Below the pieces are notes generated by a model. That model did not search any database and was not told the origin of the DNA. It worked only from the letters and a program-made list of their open reading frames with translations. 64,000 bases of DNA from a virus: the IMG/VR virus record IMGVR_UViG_3300036851_000225, positions 1 through 64,000 of that record. One strand, given 5' to 3'. Shown piece after piece: positions 31,733 through 38,680 of this stretch; position 1 is the first letter of the stretch, and the number at the start of each line of letters is the position of its first letter. Position numbers and translations under genes: made by a program.

Positions 31733-32062
31733 CTATACATTCCTGATGACAGTAAGACCGGCTAAGACAACGAGCGCCAGTACGAGTATGATGATTGCGA
31801 TAACAAGCCATGGTGCGGCGTGTCGCAGCCAGGTCGCAAGCGTATGCTCAATTGTTTCTAGACGATGCTCCCAGGCAGCGAAGTTCTGATCAAGCGTTTT
31901 TTGACGCTCTTTGCGCTCTGCTTTATCTTCATACTGGCGCGCATCAAGTTGCATCAAGGCGCTTGTGACGGTGCGCCGATACTCCCTCAAGTCGTTTGAC
32001 AGCGCCTCTAACTTTTCGAGCGCCATTTTCCAGCGAGTATCGTCTGCCGTCTCAGGTGGCAT
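31733..32062 (-). CDS. XhlA-like lysis accessory protein
   Basis: 109 aa from ATG 32062. N-terminal helix, then coiled coil (LDQNFAAWEHRLETIEHTLATWLRH), then one transmembrane segment near the C-terminus (WLVIAIIILVLALVVLAGLTV). This is the layout of XhlA/hemolysin-type phage proteins that help holin-endolysin lysis. It is located directly after the endolysin gene. Confidence 0.65.
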   Translation of the reverse strand: MPPETADDTRWKMALEKLEALSNDLREYRRTVTSALMQLDARQYEDKAERKERQKTLDQNFAAWEHRLETIEHTLATWLRHAAPWLVIAIIILVLALVVLAGLTVIRNV

Positions 32063-32387
32063 GATCATCTCTTTGCAGCACATTGATCGTAATCTTTACC
32101 ACGTCCCGGCCCGCCACATCGCCCGTTGTCACATCGCCAAATTGATTACTTTCGCCAAAGGTTAACAGCGCCTCTCGTAACACTGGCTGTGTAACGATTT
32201 GCACTGCTGCGACTTCCGGCGCAATCTCACCTGTCGCCGTTTGTGCCAGGAGTTGCGTGAGTGGGTGTGCCTTTGGGTAATGCGCCAAGGCTTCGGCCAC
32301 AATATCACGGCACAAAAGCAAGGTGAGATCCGGCCCCTCTATCGCTATCTGCAAGTCGAGCACGTCAAGCTCATGCTGCAAACTCAC
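32052..32387 (-). CDS. Small protein with GDVAGRD motif
   Basis: 111 aa. The C-terminal NQFGDVTTGDVAGRDVVKITINV is a motif known from effector-associated and adaptor-like proteins in which small domains precede 'GDVxGRDVxK'. The N-terminus is helical. Overlaps endolysin and XhlA-like genes. A scaffold or signalling role is inferred only from the motif. Confidence 0.45.
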   Translation of the reverse strand: MSLQHELDVLDLQIAIEGPDLTLLLCRDIVAEALAHYPKAHPLTQLLAQTATGEIAPEVAAVQIVTQPVLREALLTFGESNQFGDVTTGDVAGRDVVKITINVLQRDDHAT

Positions 32388-33655
32388 GGCTGCGCCTGCT
32401 GGATAGCATTGGCGATTGTCGCAAGGCTCTCACCATACTTGTCTCCCGGCCATGCCCATCCTGCTATCCATTGCTCACGCGGCTTTCCTGCATTGGTCGG
32501 ATTGTGAATGGCACCTAGCGGCTTCAGCGTTAACGCTGTACCTCGTGCCAGGGGGTGGAGTGGTCGCAGGGCAAGAGCATAGTCAATCAACACCTGCTGT
32601 TCTGGAGTAGTCTCGTGTGGCTGAAGTGCATAGGCCAGCCAGCGCCCCGTCTGCGCACGAACGTGATGCTCCCAGGTAGGAAAGCTGATCCCTTCAAGCC
32701 ACTTCGTACCCTTTTGCGCCCATGTCGCGTAGACAACCCCGTCAACGGTGACAGAGGTAAAGCGCGGCTTTGCAACGCTTCCAGCTCCCGTTACCCCATA
32801 GCCCGATCCATTGCGGCGCGGACGCTCGCTCCACCATGAGCACATGGGTTTATAGCTGTCATTGCGAGTGGGATAGCGCTCACTTGTTTCGTGGATTGCC
32901 TGGGCAATCAACAGCAGCGGATCAATGCCGACAGAGGGAGCAATGCGCCAATAGTGACTGACGATCTCCCGAATGCTCACAGGCTGATAGTAGCCTTGTC
33001 CTCGATTGAAAATGTAGTTGATCGCCTGTTGCGCTGTAGCGCGTGGAGAAGCGATCAGCGTGCTATTGACCGTGATAGAGGGCATAGGCATTATAGGTGC
33101 TTTATTCGCAAGCCAGTTCTCGACTTCTTTCCATACCCAATCCTTTGTCACTTTCCAGCCGGGACAACTCTTCTCATTGGTATAATCGCGGTGGAATGAG
33201 ATCAGTTGACGAGGCGGAATGTTGAGACGCCTGGACAATGCGCCCATGACGGCCTTTGCCTCACTCCAAACTATCCCACTCGGCAGCTTTGTGTCAAAAA
33301 AGCCTACCATTTCAAGGCCGATACTGTACCCCCATTTGCCGTTCCAGGTGCCTGAATTGCCTGTACCCGCGTGTATGCCCACGTCGGCCATGGGAGTAAA
33401 GAGCCATATTCCATCTGGCGCTACGTAGATATGCGGCGCGGCGCTCCACCCTTTGCCGCGATAGAACGTCTGCATGCCACGCATCGAAGTCAAGCCGCGC
33501 CAATCAGCCTCGTCAGGCTTATAGGTGTGGTGCAGCACGACTCTCGACGGCGGAATAGAGCCGAAGTCGTAATGCTGCACGTAATCAAGCCACTCAGCGA
33601 TTGTGAGTTTACGGCCAATCATCGGAGGCATGCCAGTTGTCGTGTCAATCTGCAT
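32384..33655 (-). CDS. Endolysin: amidase plus glucosaminidase-like domain
   Basis: 423 aa from ATG 33655 (GGGGGAC upstream). N-terminal Amidase_2/PGRP zinc fold: VVLHHTYKPDEADW (His), GWSAAPHIYVAPDGIWLFTP, SIGLEMVGFFD, ISFHRDYTNEKSCPG (His, Cys). The C-terminal half contains GIDPLLLIAQAIHETS, a glucosaminidase/lysozyme-like block with catalytic Glu. Together they cleave peptide and glycan bonds of the cell wall. First gene of the lysis operon. Confidence 0.85.
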   Translation of the reverse strand: MQIDTTTGMPPMIGRKLTIAEWLDYVQHYDFGSIPPSRVVLHHTYKPDEADWRGLTSMRGMQTFYRGKGWSAAPHIYVAPDGIWLFTPMADVGIHAGTGNSGTWNGKWGYSIGLEMVGFFDTKLPSGIVWSEAKAVMGALSRRLNIPPRQLISFHRDYTNEKSCPGWKVTKDWVWKEVENWLANKAPIMPMPSITVNSTLIASPRATAQQAINYIFNRGQGYYQPVSIREIVSHYWRIAPSVGIDPLLLIAQAIHETSERYPTRNDSYKPMCSWWSERPRRNGSGYGVTGAGSVAKPRFTSVTVDGVVYATWAQKGTKWLEGISFPTWEHHVRAQTGRWLAYALQPHETTPEQQVLIDYALALRPLHPLARGTALTLKPLGAIHNPTNAGKPREQWIAGWAWPGDKYGESLATIANAIQQAQP

Positions 33656-33744
33656 AAAAGTCCCCCTGGCTACACGCAATGGGGAGTGTGTAGCCAGGTC
33701 CGAAGAGGAGAGAAAGCAATGGAGGCAAAGCCATTGCACTTGTA

Positions 33745-33754
33745 ATTATAGCAT
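33745..33754 (-). promoter_or_regulatory. Lysis operon promoter (extended -10)
   Basis: Minus-strand ATGCTATAAT, identical to the late promoter at 27733-27742, with the dispersed site (33763-33785) at the -35 side. The TTTGACG directly upstream is too close to act as -35. This arrangement suggests shared late activation. Confidence 0.65.
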
Positions 33755-33762
33755 AATCGTCA

Positions 33763-33785
33763 AATCAGTACGATTGATCGAACAG
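33763..33785 (-). promoter_or_regulatory. Dispersed 23-bp regulatory site, copy 6
   Basis: Full copy (minus strand TTCGATCAATCGTACTGATT) upstream of the lysis promoter; the divergent plus-strand gene at 33868 lies 100 bp away. Confidence 0.7.
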
Positions 33786-33786
33786 C

Positions 33787-33828
33787 GAGCCGATTAGGCG
33801 CGAGAGTGAGCCGATTAGTGAGCCGATT
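33787..33828 (+). repeat. Three GAGCCGATT direct repeats
   Basis: GAGCCGATT occurs at 33787, 33808 and 33820 (with A, A and G following), right after the dispersed site and before a 20-bp inverted repeat. They could be operator sites for the adjacent gene. Confidence 0.6.
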
Positions 33829-33831
33829 GCG

Positions 33832-33897
33832 CGTGACCTTTCGTGCTATCTATGCTATCATTGATATATGGAAGTAGAGATAGCACGAAAGGTCACG
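33832..33897. repeat. Perfect 20-bp inverted repeat flanking a promoter and start codon
   Basis: CGTGACCTTTCGTGCTATCT (33832-33851) and AGATAGCACGAAAGGTCACG (33878-33897) are exact inverse complements with a 26-bp loop that contains the -10 (TATCAT 33856-33861) and the ATG at 33868. It may be an operator or a hairpin that masks the start of translation. Confidence 0.8.
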
Positions 33898-34191
33898 ACA
33901 ATGGCACAGTTCCCCCAAACATTCCAAGAGCTACGAACGGAATTTGATCTGATCGCACAGATGAACGATGACCAGGTACGCGCACGTCACGCCGAATGGG
34001 TGGCAGAAAAAATCGCTGCCGATGCCGAACCGGAAGGTAGCGAGCGCTACTATCTCGCCTGGAAGGCGGGCTGGCGCTACAGCGATGAACTACGCGCTAT
34101 CCGTGTTGACGAACTCCGTGCGAAAGGCGACAGCGCCGGAGAGTTCGCCCTGGCAATGGGCATTGGGCTGACGACGCAGGAGGATCTGTGA
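33868..34191 (+). CDS. Small helical accessory protein
   Basis: 107 aa if started at ATG 33868, where TATCAT ends 6 nt upstream and a leaderless mRNA is predicted; an alternative ATG at 33901 gives 96 aa with AAAGG upstream. ARHAEWVAEKIAADAEPEGSERYYLAWKAGWRYSDELRAIR is helical. The 20-bp inverted repeat spans its start, so expression is regulated. Function unknown. Confidence 0.55.
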   Translation: MEVEIARKVTTMAQFPQTFQELRTEFDLIAQMNDDQVRARHAEWVAEKIAADAEPEGSERYYLAWKAGWRYSDELRAIRVDELRAKGDSAGEFALAMGIGLTTQEDL

Positions 34192-34553
34192 TGCCACAAT
34201 TCCTTATCCGCGACGTGTCCGCCGAAGCGGCGGCAGCAATCAAGGCCCAGGCCGCCGCTGCTGGAAAGTCGGTTGAACCGTTCCTCCGTGACTGGATAGA
34301 GAGCCACATCGACAAGCCGGTTATCAGTGAGCGCTACGGCTATCGTGCCGCAGGGCCGGGCAAAGCCGTGATAAAGCGCCACAGCAGCCACCCGAACGGG
34401 ACGGCTGCAACGGGCGAGGGATGGAGCCAGGAGCAAGCCGACGCAGTGGAGCGCGCCAAACTACTTATGCAGCGCAACGGACCGGGTGATAGGGAGCAAG
34501 CGGTGGCGCTGCTCCAGACGCACTTCGAGATCGTCGTGGAGGTCGCACCGTAG
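34191..34553 (+). CDS. FitA-like ribbon-helix-helix protein
   Basis: 120 aa; ATG 34191 overlaps the previous stop (TGATG). FLIRDVSAEAAAAIKAQAAAAGKSVEPFLRDWIESHI is a good match to FitA/Arc-type antitoxins (VRxVxxEAxxxIKxxAAxxGxSVExxLRxxI). No PIN-domain toxin partner is evident; the gene before it is of a different type. A role as DNA-binding regulator of this unit, perhaps through the 20-bp inverted repeat, is likely. Confidence 0.65.
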   Translation: MPQFLIRDVSAEAAAAIKAQAAAAGKSVEPFLRDWIESHIDKPVISERYGYRAAGPGKAVIKRHSSHPNGTAATGEGWSQEQADAVERAKLLMQRNGPGDREQAVALLQTHFEIVVEVAP

Positions 34554-35054
34554 ATGCCATACAGCACTGAAGCGCTAGATCGCCTCATACGCCTACTGGC
34601 AGCGCTCACTGCTGACTGGCAAGATCGGGATGTCTTGATAGAGATCGTCGGTCTCTATCCTGAAACCCCCGGCGCGGCGATGCGTATGCTGCCACGAGAC
34701 ATCAAAGCGCTCCGGTCGCTCGGCTTCATTATCGAGCGTGCGCCGGAGCACCATAATCCTATCTTCCGACTTGTCGGTCACGAGCGCTTCGGCGCGGAAA
34801 TCAGGGTCAAATACTGCAAGCGGTGTGACCAGTGGCGACCGCTGGCGGACTTTTTCAAAGACCATACCCGCCCATCAGAGAAAAGTATCTACTGCCGCTT
34901 TTGTAACGCGGCGGCGGGCACGGCGTGGTACAAAACGCCTGTGGGCCTGGAATACGCCCGTAGGCAAAACAAAGCCTACCGTACAAAGCACCGCGAGCGC
35001 ATCAACGCCCGTTGGCGTATGCGGTACCATCGGCGCAAGAAGAGCGTTGTTTGA
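34554..35054 (+). CDS. HNH/zinc-finger-type protein, truncated nuclease-like
   Basis: 166 aa. Residues about 85-125 hold CKRCDQWRPLADFFKDH...IYCRFCNAA, the CxxC-N-CxxC zinc binding found in endonuclease VII/HNH-type proteins. The C-terminus is strongly basic (RTKHRERINARWRMRYHRRKK). A clear HNH His is not visible, so it may be a DNA-binding derivative. The N-terminus looks like a winged helix. Confidence 0.5.
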   Translation: MPYSTEALDRLIRLLAALTADWQDRDVLIEIVGLYPETPGAAMRMLPRDIKALRSLGFIIERAPEHHNPIFRLVGHERFGAEIRVKYCKRCDQWRPLADFFKDHTRPSEKSIYCRFCNAAAGTAWYKTPVGLEYARRQNKAYRTKHRERINARWRMRYHRRKKSVV

Positions 35055-35136
35055 AGCGCTGGCTCAAGCGCTGCTGGCGATTGACTGACCACCCGCCATT
35101 GTGGCCGGGTGGAGCGTTGAAACAGAGGAGACTGAG

Positions 35137-35451
35137 ATGCGAACAATGATACAGGTGCCCCAGCAGGAGATCGTGGCAAGAGCCGTCTCGCAGAATATTC
35201 CACTAGCAAACATACTGCCGTTTCCGGTAGATGCGATCCAGCATCCAGAAATCGGCTGGGTACTGGATGAGCAGGAAGGGGCGCAATCCCCCGGCTCTGC
35301 CTATGATCAGGGACAGGGGCCAGACGGCCTTTTTAAGCTCCTGCTTAAGGTGCAAGTGGAGATGAACGAGCCGATCCTTGACGCCGTACTTGCGAGCGAC
35401 GGCTGGTGGTGGAGAATTTGCCATCCGTGGAAATATGGATTAGTGGATTAG
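35137..35451 (+). CDS. Unknown accessory protein
   Basis: 104 aa from ATG 35137 (GAGGAGACTGAG upstream). Acidic, Gln-rich N-terminus (RTMIQVPQQEIVARAVSQN), ending in GWWWRICHPWKYGLVD. Not recognised. Confidence 0.5.
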   Translation: MRTMIQVPQQEIVARAVSQNIPLANILPFPVDAIQHPEIGWVLDEQEGAQSPGSAYDQGQGPDGLFKLLLKVQVEMNEPILDAVLASDGWWWRICHPWKYGLVD

Positions 35452-35485
35452 CGCCGTCTGAGCGCGGCGACGAAAGGACAAGGAA

Positions 35486-35701
35486 ATGTATCGCTGTATT
35501 CACTGTGGCTCGCCCACAGGCGAGACGATGCAGGAGGCGCAGGAATGCGCACGGAAAGAGCACGGCATAGGAGTATGCGTCTCCGACTGCCGCTACTGTA
35601 ATGAGCACGTCCGGCACGCGGCGCATACGTGCGCCAATGTGCGGGCGGGCGAGCCTCTGCCGCAGTACGTTGCAGAGTTCAATGCGTACTGGAGGCGCTA
35701 G
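35486..35701 (+). CDS. Small zinc-binding protein
   Basis: 71 aa with YRCIHCGSP and CVSDCRYCNEH, two CxxC groups plus His. The ribosome site AAAGGACAAGG and its GCGCCG leader are repeated before the next small gene. Function unknown. Confidence 0.55.
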   Translation: MYRCIHCGSPTGETMQEAQECARKEHGIGVCVSDCRYCNEHVRHAAHTCANVRAGEPLPQYVAEFNAYWRR

Positions 35702-35734
35702 CGCTGCCAGAGCGCGGCTGAAAGGACAAGGATA

Positions 35735-35809
35735 GTGGAATACACAACGATACGAAGCCACAACAACCCCGATCCGTCGTGGTTCGCACTCAAGGAGTTT
35801 TGGAAATGA
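35735..35809 (+). CDS. 24-aa leader-like ORF
   Basis: GTG 35735 after AAAGGACAAGG gives a 24-aa peptide (VEYTTIRSHNNPDPSWFALK...) whose stop overlaps the ATG of the next gene. Ribosome site and coupling suggest it is translated, perhaps only to couple the next gene. Confidence 0.4.
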   Translation: MEYTTIRSHNNPDPSWFALKEFWK

Positions 35810-36090
35810 TGATCCGATTCACGGGAACGCTGGAGGATGCGCCTCGATGCATCCAGGATAGAATCAGGAAACAGACTGGCGCTCATATCCCGATCCAGCC
35901 GGGAGACATCCACAGTGGGGTCATCCACGTCGAAGGTCCCTTTGACGAGGGGGCTACGTGCTACTGGACGTATGACGCCACGTGGCCGCAAATGAATCGG
36001 CCATACAAGATATATCTACCGGCGGAAACGCCGGAAAACGCCACAGACCTTGCGGAGTGGCGAGTACGCCAGGCATGGAGAAGACTATGA
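35806..36090 (+). CDS. Unknown accessory protein
   Basis: 94 aa from ATG 35806 (MMIRFTGTLEDAPRCIQDRI); a second ATG follows directly. GVIHVEGPFDEGATCYWTYDATW is beta-rich. Overlaps the next gene as ATGA. Unrecognised. Confidence 0.5.
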   Translation: MMIRFTGTLEDAPRCIQDRIRKQTGAHIPIQPGDIHSGVIHVEGPFDEGATCYWTYDATWPQMNRPYKIYLPAETPENATDLAEWRVRQAWRRL

Positions 36091-36431
36091 GCACAACATA
36101 TCTGTTCTGTCCAGGCGACGAAACCTGGACAGGGGACCATTGGCGGACGACAAGCGGCAGCATTGGCCGTGTGCAGCACGACGGGGTGTTCAAGGGCGCG
36201 CCGGTCAGCCTCTCCCTGGAAACGGGCTTGCAAGAGGCGCGACAGGCCGGGCAGCCGGTCAAGTTCGACTTTGGAAAAGGCTTCGGCCTCCAGGTCGTTC
36301 CTGGTCAGACGCCGGAAGAAATGCTAGCGGCGTATAACGCCAAGCGGCAAGAGATTGCCGCTGTGGAGCAGGGCGTTGCCACAAGCCAGGCCGAAAACTA
36401 TCGGCGCTGGCTGGAGAGTGGGAAGCGATGA
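36087..36431 (+). CDS. Unknown accessory protein
   Basis: 114 aa from ATG 36087, overlapping the previous stop. STTYLFCPGDETWTGDHWRTTSGS... then KFDFGKGFGLQVVPGQTPEEMLAAYNAKRQEIAAVEQG, with a helical C-terminus. Not recognised. Confidence 0.5.
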   Translation: MSTTYLFCPGDETWTGDHWRTTSGSIGRVQHDGVFKGAPVSLSLETGLQEARQAGQPVKFDFGKGFGLQVVPGQTPEEMLAAYNAKRQEIAAVEQGVATSQAENYRRWLESGKR

Positions 36432-36490
36432 TGATCATTGCTGAAACATATCGTGGGTCCGGGCGGCTCACATGGGTAACGCCCAACTGA
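36428..36490 (+). CDS. 20-aa ORF, doubtful
   Basis: ATG 36428 overlaps the previous stop (ATGATG) and reads 20 codons (MMIIAETYRGSGRLTWVTPN). No recognisable protein; it may be a relic or a translated end. Confidence 0.2.
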   Translation: MMIIAETYRGSGRLTWVTPN

Positions 36491-36510
36491 TCGACCCATT
36501 GCACTGATCG
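36488..36510 (+). promoter_or_regulatory. Dispersed regulatory site, degenerate copy
   Basis: A degenerate plus-orientation copy (about 18 of 23 positions) that overlaps the -35 box TTGCAC of the promoter for the pseudoknot RNA. Confidence 0.5.
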
Positions 36511-36527
36511 CCAAGCGGATGTATACT
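36499..36527 (+). promoter_or_regulatory. Promoter of the pseudoknot leader RNA
   Basis: TTGCAC (36499-36504), a 17-bp spacer and TATACT (36522-36527). Predicted start near 36534, exactly where the first RNA stem begins. Confidence 0.75.
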
Positions 36528-36534
36528 GACTACT

Positions 36535-36657
36535 GCTTAGGCCGTAGTTGACGTTCGCTCAACTGTACTGTAGACTAATCATAGCCTGTTCCTGGCAGCT
36601 ACGGCCTAAGCAACCTAGTAGCAAATGCCAGGGACGGGCTAACTTTTTGTTAGGAGG
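36535..36657 (+). ncRNA. Candidate pseudoknotted leader RNA
   Basis: A 13-bp stem S1 (36535-36547 with 36599-36611: GCTTAGGCCGTAG/CTACGGCCTAAGC) begins at the predicted transcript start. A 14-nt segment inside its loop (36584-36597) pairs with 36626-36639 outside it (14 bp with two G-U pairs), giving an H-type pseudoknot. A small hairpin (36639-36653, CTAAC-TTTTT-GTTAG) then overlaps the ribosome site AGGAGG of the gene at 36664. This is the architecture of a regulatory leader such as a riboswitch. I match it to no known class. The pairing is exact by eye but untested by folding. Confidence 0.6.
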
Positions 36658-36663
36658 AAAGTG

Positions 36664-36897
36664 ATGGAATGGACGGACGTAAGGGGTGCGTACACCTACG
36701 CCTACGTCGGTTTATTGTTTCGATTGTGGGTTTTTACCATGTCCGATCAGAAATATAAAGTGGAGATTGATAGCCCGATAGGAGGCAGTGTCATTTTTAG
36801 ATTGCACGGTATTGCCACACTTGACGAGGCGAAAGCCGCCGCTGTAGCGCGTGCCAGGGAGTTGTTGCAAGAGGCGCTGAAAGAACTGGAGGACTAA
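36664..36897 (+). CDS. Small protein under the leader RNA
   Basis: 77 aa from ATG 36664 (AGGAGGAAA upstream). An internal Met (36739) starts the compact part MSDQKYKVEIDSPIGGSVIFRLHG, followed by TLDEAKAAAVARARELLQEALKELED. N-terminal 25 residues are hydrophobic (YAYVGLLFRLWVFTM). Function unknown. Confidence 0.5.
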   Translation: MEWTDVRGAYTYAYVGLLFRLWVFTMSDQKYKVEIDSPIGGSVIFRLHGIATLDEAKAAAVARARELLQEALKELED

Positions 36898-36900
36898 GCC

Positions 36901-37269
36901 ATGAAGTTCGACATGACACAGCCTTGCGCTGATTGTCCATTCCGCTACGATATTCAAGGTTATCTACGCGAAGAACGCGCCGCAGAAATTGCCGAAGCAC
37001 TCTTGAATGACGCCTCATTTACCTGCCACAAGACGAACAGCTTTATCGAAGATGACGACGGCAATAGCGAAACAGTGGAAACGGACGATAGTCAACATTG
37101 CGCTGATGCGCTGATCTTTTTGGAGCGTCAAGATCGGCCTAATCAGATCATGCGCTGGATGGAGCGGATCAGGTTGTATGATCGGCGCAAATTGAACATG
37201 GAAGCGCCAGTATTTGACGAAGCCGAGACGTTCATCGAGCATCACGCCTTCGCGACAGAAAGATCGTAA
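36901..37269 (+). CDS. DUF6283-like Cys-rich phage protein
   Basis: 122 aa. QPCADCPFRYDIQGYLREERAAEIAEALLNDASFTCHKT matches the small phage family with CxxCPFR...FxCHKT. It likely binds a metal or cluster. Function unknown. Confidence 0.65.
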   Translation: MKFDMTQPCADCPFRYDIQGYLREERAAEIAEALLNDASFTCHKTNSFIEDDDGNSETVETDDSQHCADALIFLERQDRPNQIMRWMERIRLYDRRKLNMEAPVFDEAETFIEHHAFATERS

Positions 37270-37478
37270 TGGCACCACGATCACAGCTTGCCGACTGTGC
37301 AGCCGATGTGCGAACGCTGCACAGCCAGGGCAAATCACAGTGGGAGATTGCAGAGTTGCTCGGCGTAAGCCAGACGACGATCTATCGCTGGCTGCCGCAA
37401 CTGGGGTTGACGCCTCGGACAAAAGCCGATCCGAGGCCGAAGATGAAGGGGAAGCATTGGACATGGGATAGGAAGTGA
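37269..37478 (+). CDS. Small HTH protein
   Basis: 69 aa, start overlapping the previous stop (TAATG). VRTLHSQGKSQWEIAELLGVSQTTIYRWLPQLGL is a resolvase/MarR-like helix-turn-helix (as in HTH_23/Hin). Basic C-terminus. Probably a DNA-binding regulator. Confidence 0.7.
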   Translation: MAPRSQLADCAADVRTLHSQGKSQWEIAELLGVSQTTIYRWLPQLGLTPRTKADPRPKMKGKHWTWDRK

Positions 37479-37486
37479 GGAGCGTT

Positions 37487-37585
37487 ATGGCACTATGGGA
37501 GATGATTGAAATAGTGCTAATCGTCGCTATCGTCGGTGGAGTGATATGGACGTTCATTCGACACGAAAGGAAAGACGATGAGTGA
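37487..37585 (+). CDS. 32-aa membrane peptide
   Basis: ATG 37487 with GAGGAG upstream; MALWEMIEIVLIVAIVGGVIW... has one transmembrane helix and a charged tail (RHERKDDE). Its stop overlaps the start of the next membrane gene, so they are coupled. Confidence 0.55.
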   Translation: MALWEMIEIVLIVAIVGGVIWTFIRHERKDDE

Positions 37586-38021
37586 GGTAACGAGTAGACC
37601 GATCAATGGTAGGCGCACATCGCACATTACGACCGCCGAGCAAATGAGCCGAGCCGAGCCGGGATTATATCGCATCATTGCGGTGTTATTTTGGCTTTTT
37701 TCGTTCAGCGGCAATATGCTGATGTTCGGAGGGGGATGGCAACAACTTGGCTTGAATGAGCATACCGCTACAGCATTTGGCATATCGCTCGCCTGGCAAG
37801 TAATTTGCACTGCATTGCAGTTTGTTTGCTGTAAGCACTGGTACAATCCGGTGTACCTTATAGCGCTTGTGGCAAGCGTTGTGCCTGCGTTCATCGGCTA
37901 CTACCCAGTTGTTGTTATCCCGCTTGCCCAGCGCTTGACACACCCGCTATCATGGGTAATAGTAGCAGTGGTACTCATTGCCACTGACATTATTCCAGAG
38001 CGAGTATTCATTAAGCACTGA
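37578..38021 (+). CDS. Polytopic membrane protein
   Basis: 147 aa with about four hydrophobic segments (YRIIAVLFWLFSFSGNMLM; ATAFGISLAWQVICTALQF; PVYLIALVASVVPAFIGYY; LSWVIVAVVLIATDIIP). No recognised family. Ribosome site AAAGGAAAGACG. Follows the 32-aa membrane peptide. Confidence 0.55.
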   Translation: MSEVTSRPINGRRTSHITTAEQMSRAEPGLYRIIAVLFWLFSFSGNMLMFGGGWQQLGLNEHTATAFGISLAWQVICTALQFVCCKHWYNPVYLIALVASVVPAFIGYYPVVVIPLAQRLTHPLSWVIVAVVLIATDIIPERVFIKH

Positions 38022-38040
38022 GGGGGAGAGGGGTAAGCCA

Positions 38041-38553
38041 ATGGACCCACTGCTATTCACTTTTGTCATGCTCTTTGGACTGCTTATACTTTACGGTATA
38101 CTGAAGATGGCAGGGCGCTTTACCCACCCAGCCTCACCACCTACCGCTGTGCTTACGTCAAGTACCACGGCTGCCGAAGAGCCAATGATGCCTGGTGCGC
38201 AGCCCCGTGCGGAGAACGCACCGATAGCCGCAACGCCAATTGCAACGCCACGCAACGAGATCACGGACCCCGTGATCGTTGCGGAAAACGCAACGATCAA
38301 AGCACTTGCCATTATGATCACCGAGAGCCGCAAGAAGTCATTGCACGAGGGGAGAGTACCAGAGGCAAAGGGACTTGAATGGCTCTTTAATGTAAAGCGT
38401 TCCGGTGATCCAAAATCGGAATACCAGCGCTTACGAGTACTGTTGCAGAAAGAATTAGATCAGTTAAAGCCTCCTGATCCAAAGCCGCAATACCCCCCAC
38501 TTACTCCTGAGCAGCAAAAGTTAAGAGAGCAATTAGAACTAGAAAAGGGATAG
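38041..38553 (+). CDS. Membrane-anchored Pro-rich protein
   Basis: 170 aa from ATG 38041 (GGAGAGGGG upstream). N-terminal transmembrane helix (LLFTFVMLFGLLILYGILKM), then a Pro/Ala linker, then a helical part (LKALAIMITESRKKSLHEGR...). Not recognised; it looks like an N-anchored cytoplasmic or external domain. Confidence 0.5.
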   Translation: MDPLLFTFVMLFGLLILYGILKMAGRFTHPASPPTAVLTSSTTAAEEPMMPGAQPRAENAPIAATPIATPRNEITDPVIVAENATIKALAIMITESRKKSLHEGRVPEAKGLEWLFNVKRSGDPKSEYQRLRVLLQKELDQLKPPDPKPQYPPLTPEQQKLREQLELEKG

Positions 38554-38582
38554 CCCACCTCGCTACCCCTCCCACCTTGTTA

Positions 38583-38656
38583 TGGCTCCGGCTGGATTTG
38601 CACCAGCGCCCTCCGGCCTCTCAAGCCGATGCACTCACTAACCGTGCTGCGGAGCC
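38583..38656 (-). tRNA. tRNA-like gene, anticodon GAG (Leu)
   Basis: On the minus strand: acceptor GGCTCCG/CGGAGCC with discriminator A, D stem GCAC/GTGC with GGTTA loop, anticodon stem TCGGC/GCCGG with loop TTGAGAG (anticodon GAG), short variable loop (AGGGC) and T arm GCTGG-TGCAAAT-CCAGC. All four stems pair. Oddities: T8 is C, the T loop lacks TTC, CCA is not encoded, and leucine anticodons normally go with a long variable arm, absent here. It may be a tRNA with altered identity or a tRNA-like element. Confidence 0.6.
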
Positions 38657-38658
38657 AT

Positions 38659-38680
38659 ATTCAGTGCAATCGATCGAACA
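38659..38680 (-). promoter_or_regulatory. Dispersed regulatory site, copy 7
   Basis: Minus-strand copy (TTCGATCGATTGCACTGA) lying exactly between the tRNA-like gene and the stop of the HTH gene at 38681. Confidence 0.55.

Noticed and set aside
36535-36611. tRNA at the 13-bp stem
   Set aside because: Although the first seven pairs look like an acceptor stem, the pairing continues to 13 bp and there are no D, anticodon and T arms.
38583-38656. tRNA-Glu(CUC) on the plus strand
   Set aside because: In that orientation the D loop lacks GG and the T arm has no TTCRA-like loop; the minus-strand reading has GGTTA in the D loop and a near-normal T arm.
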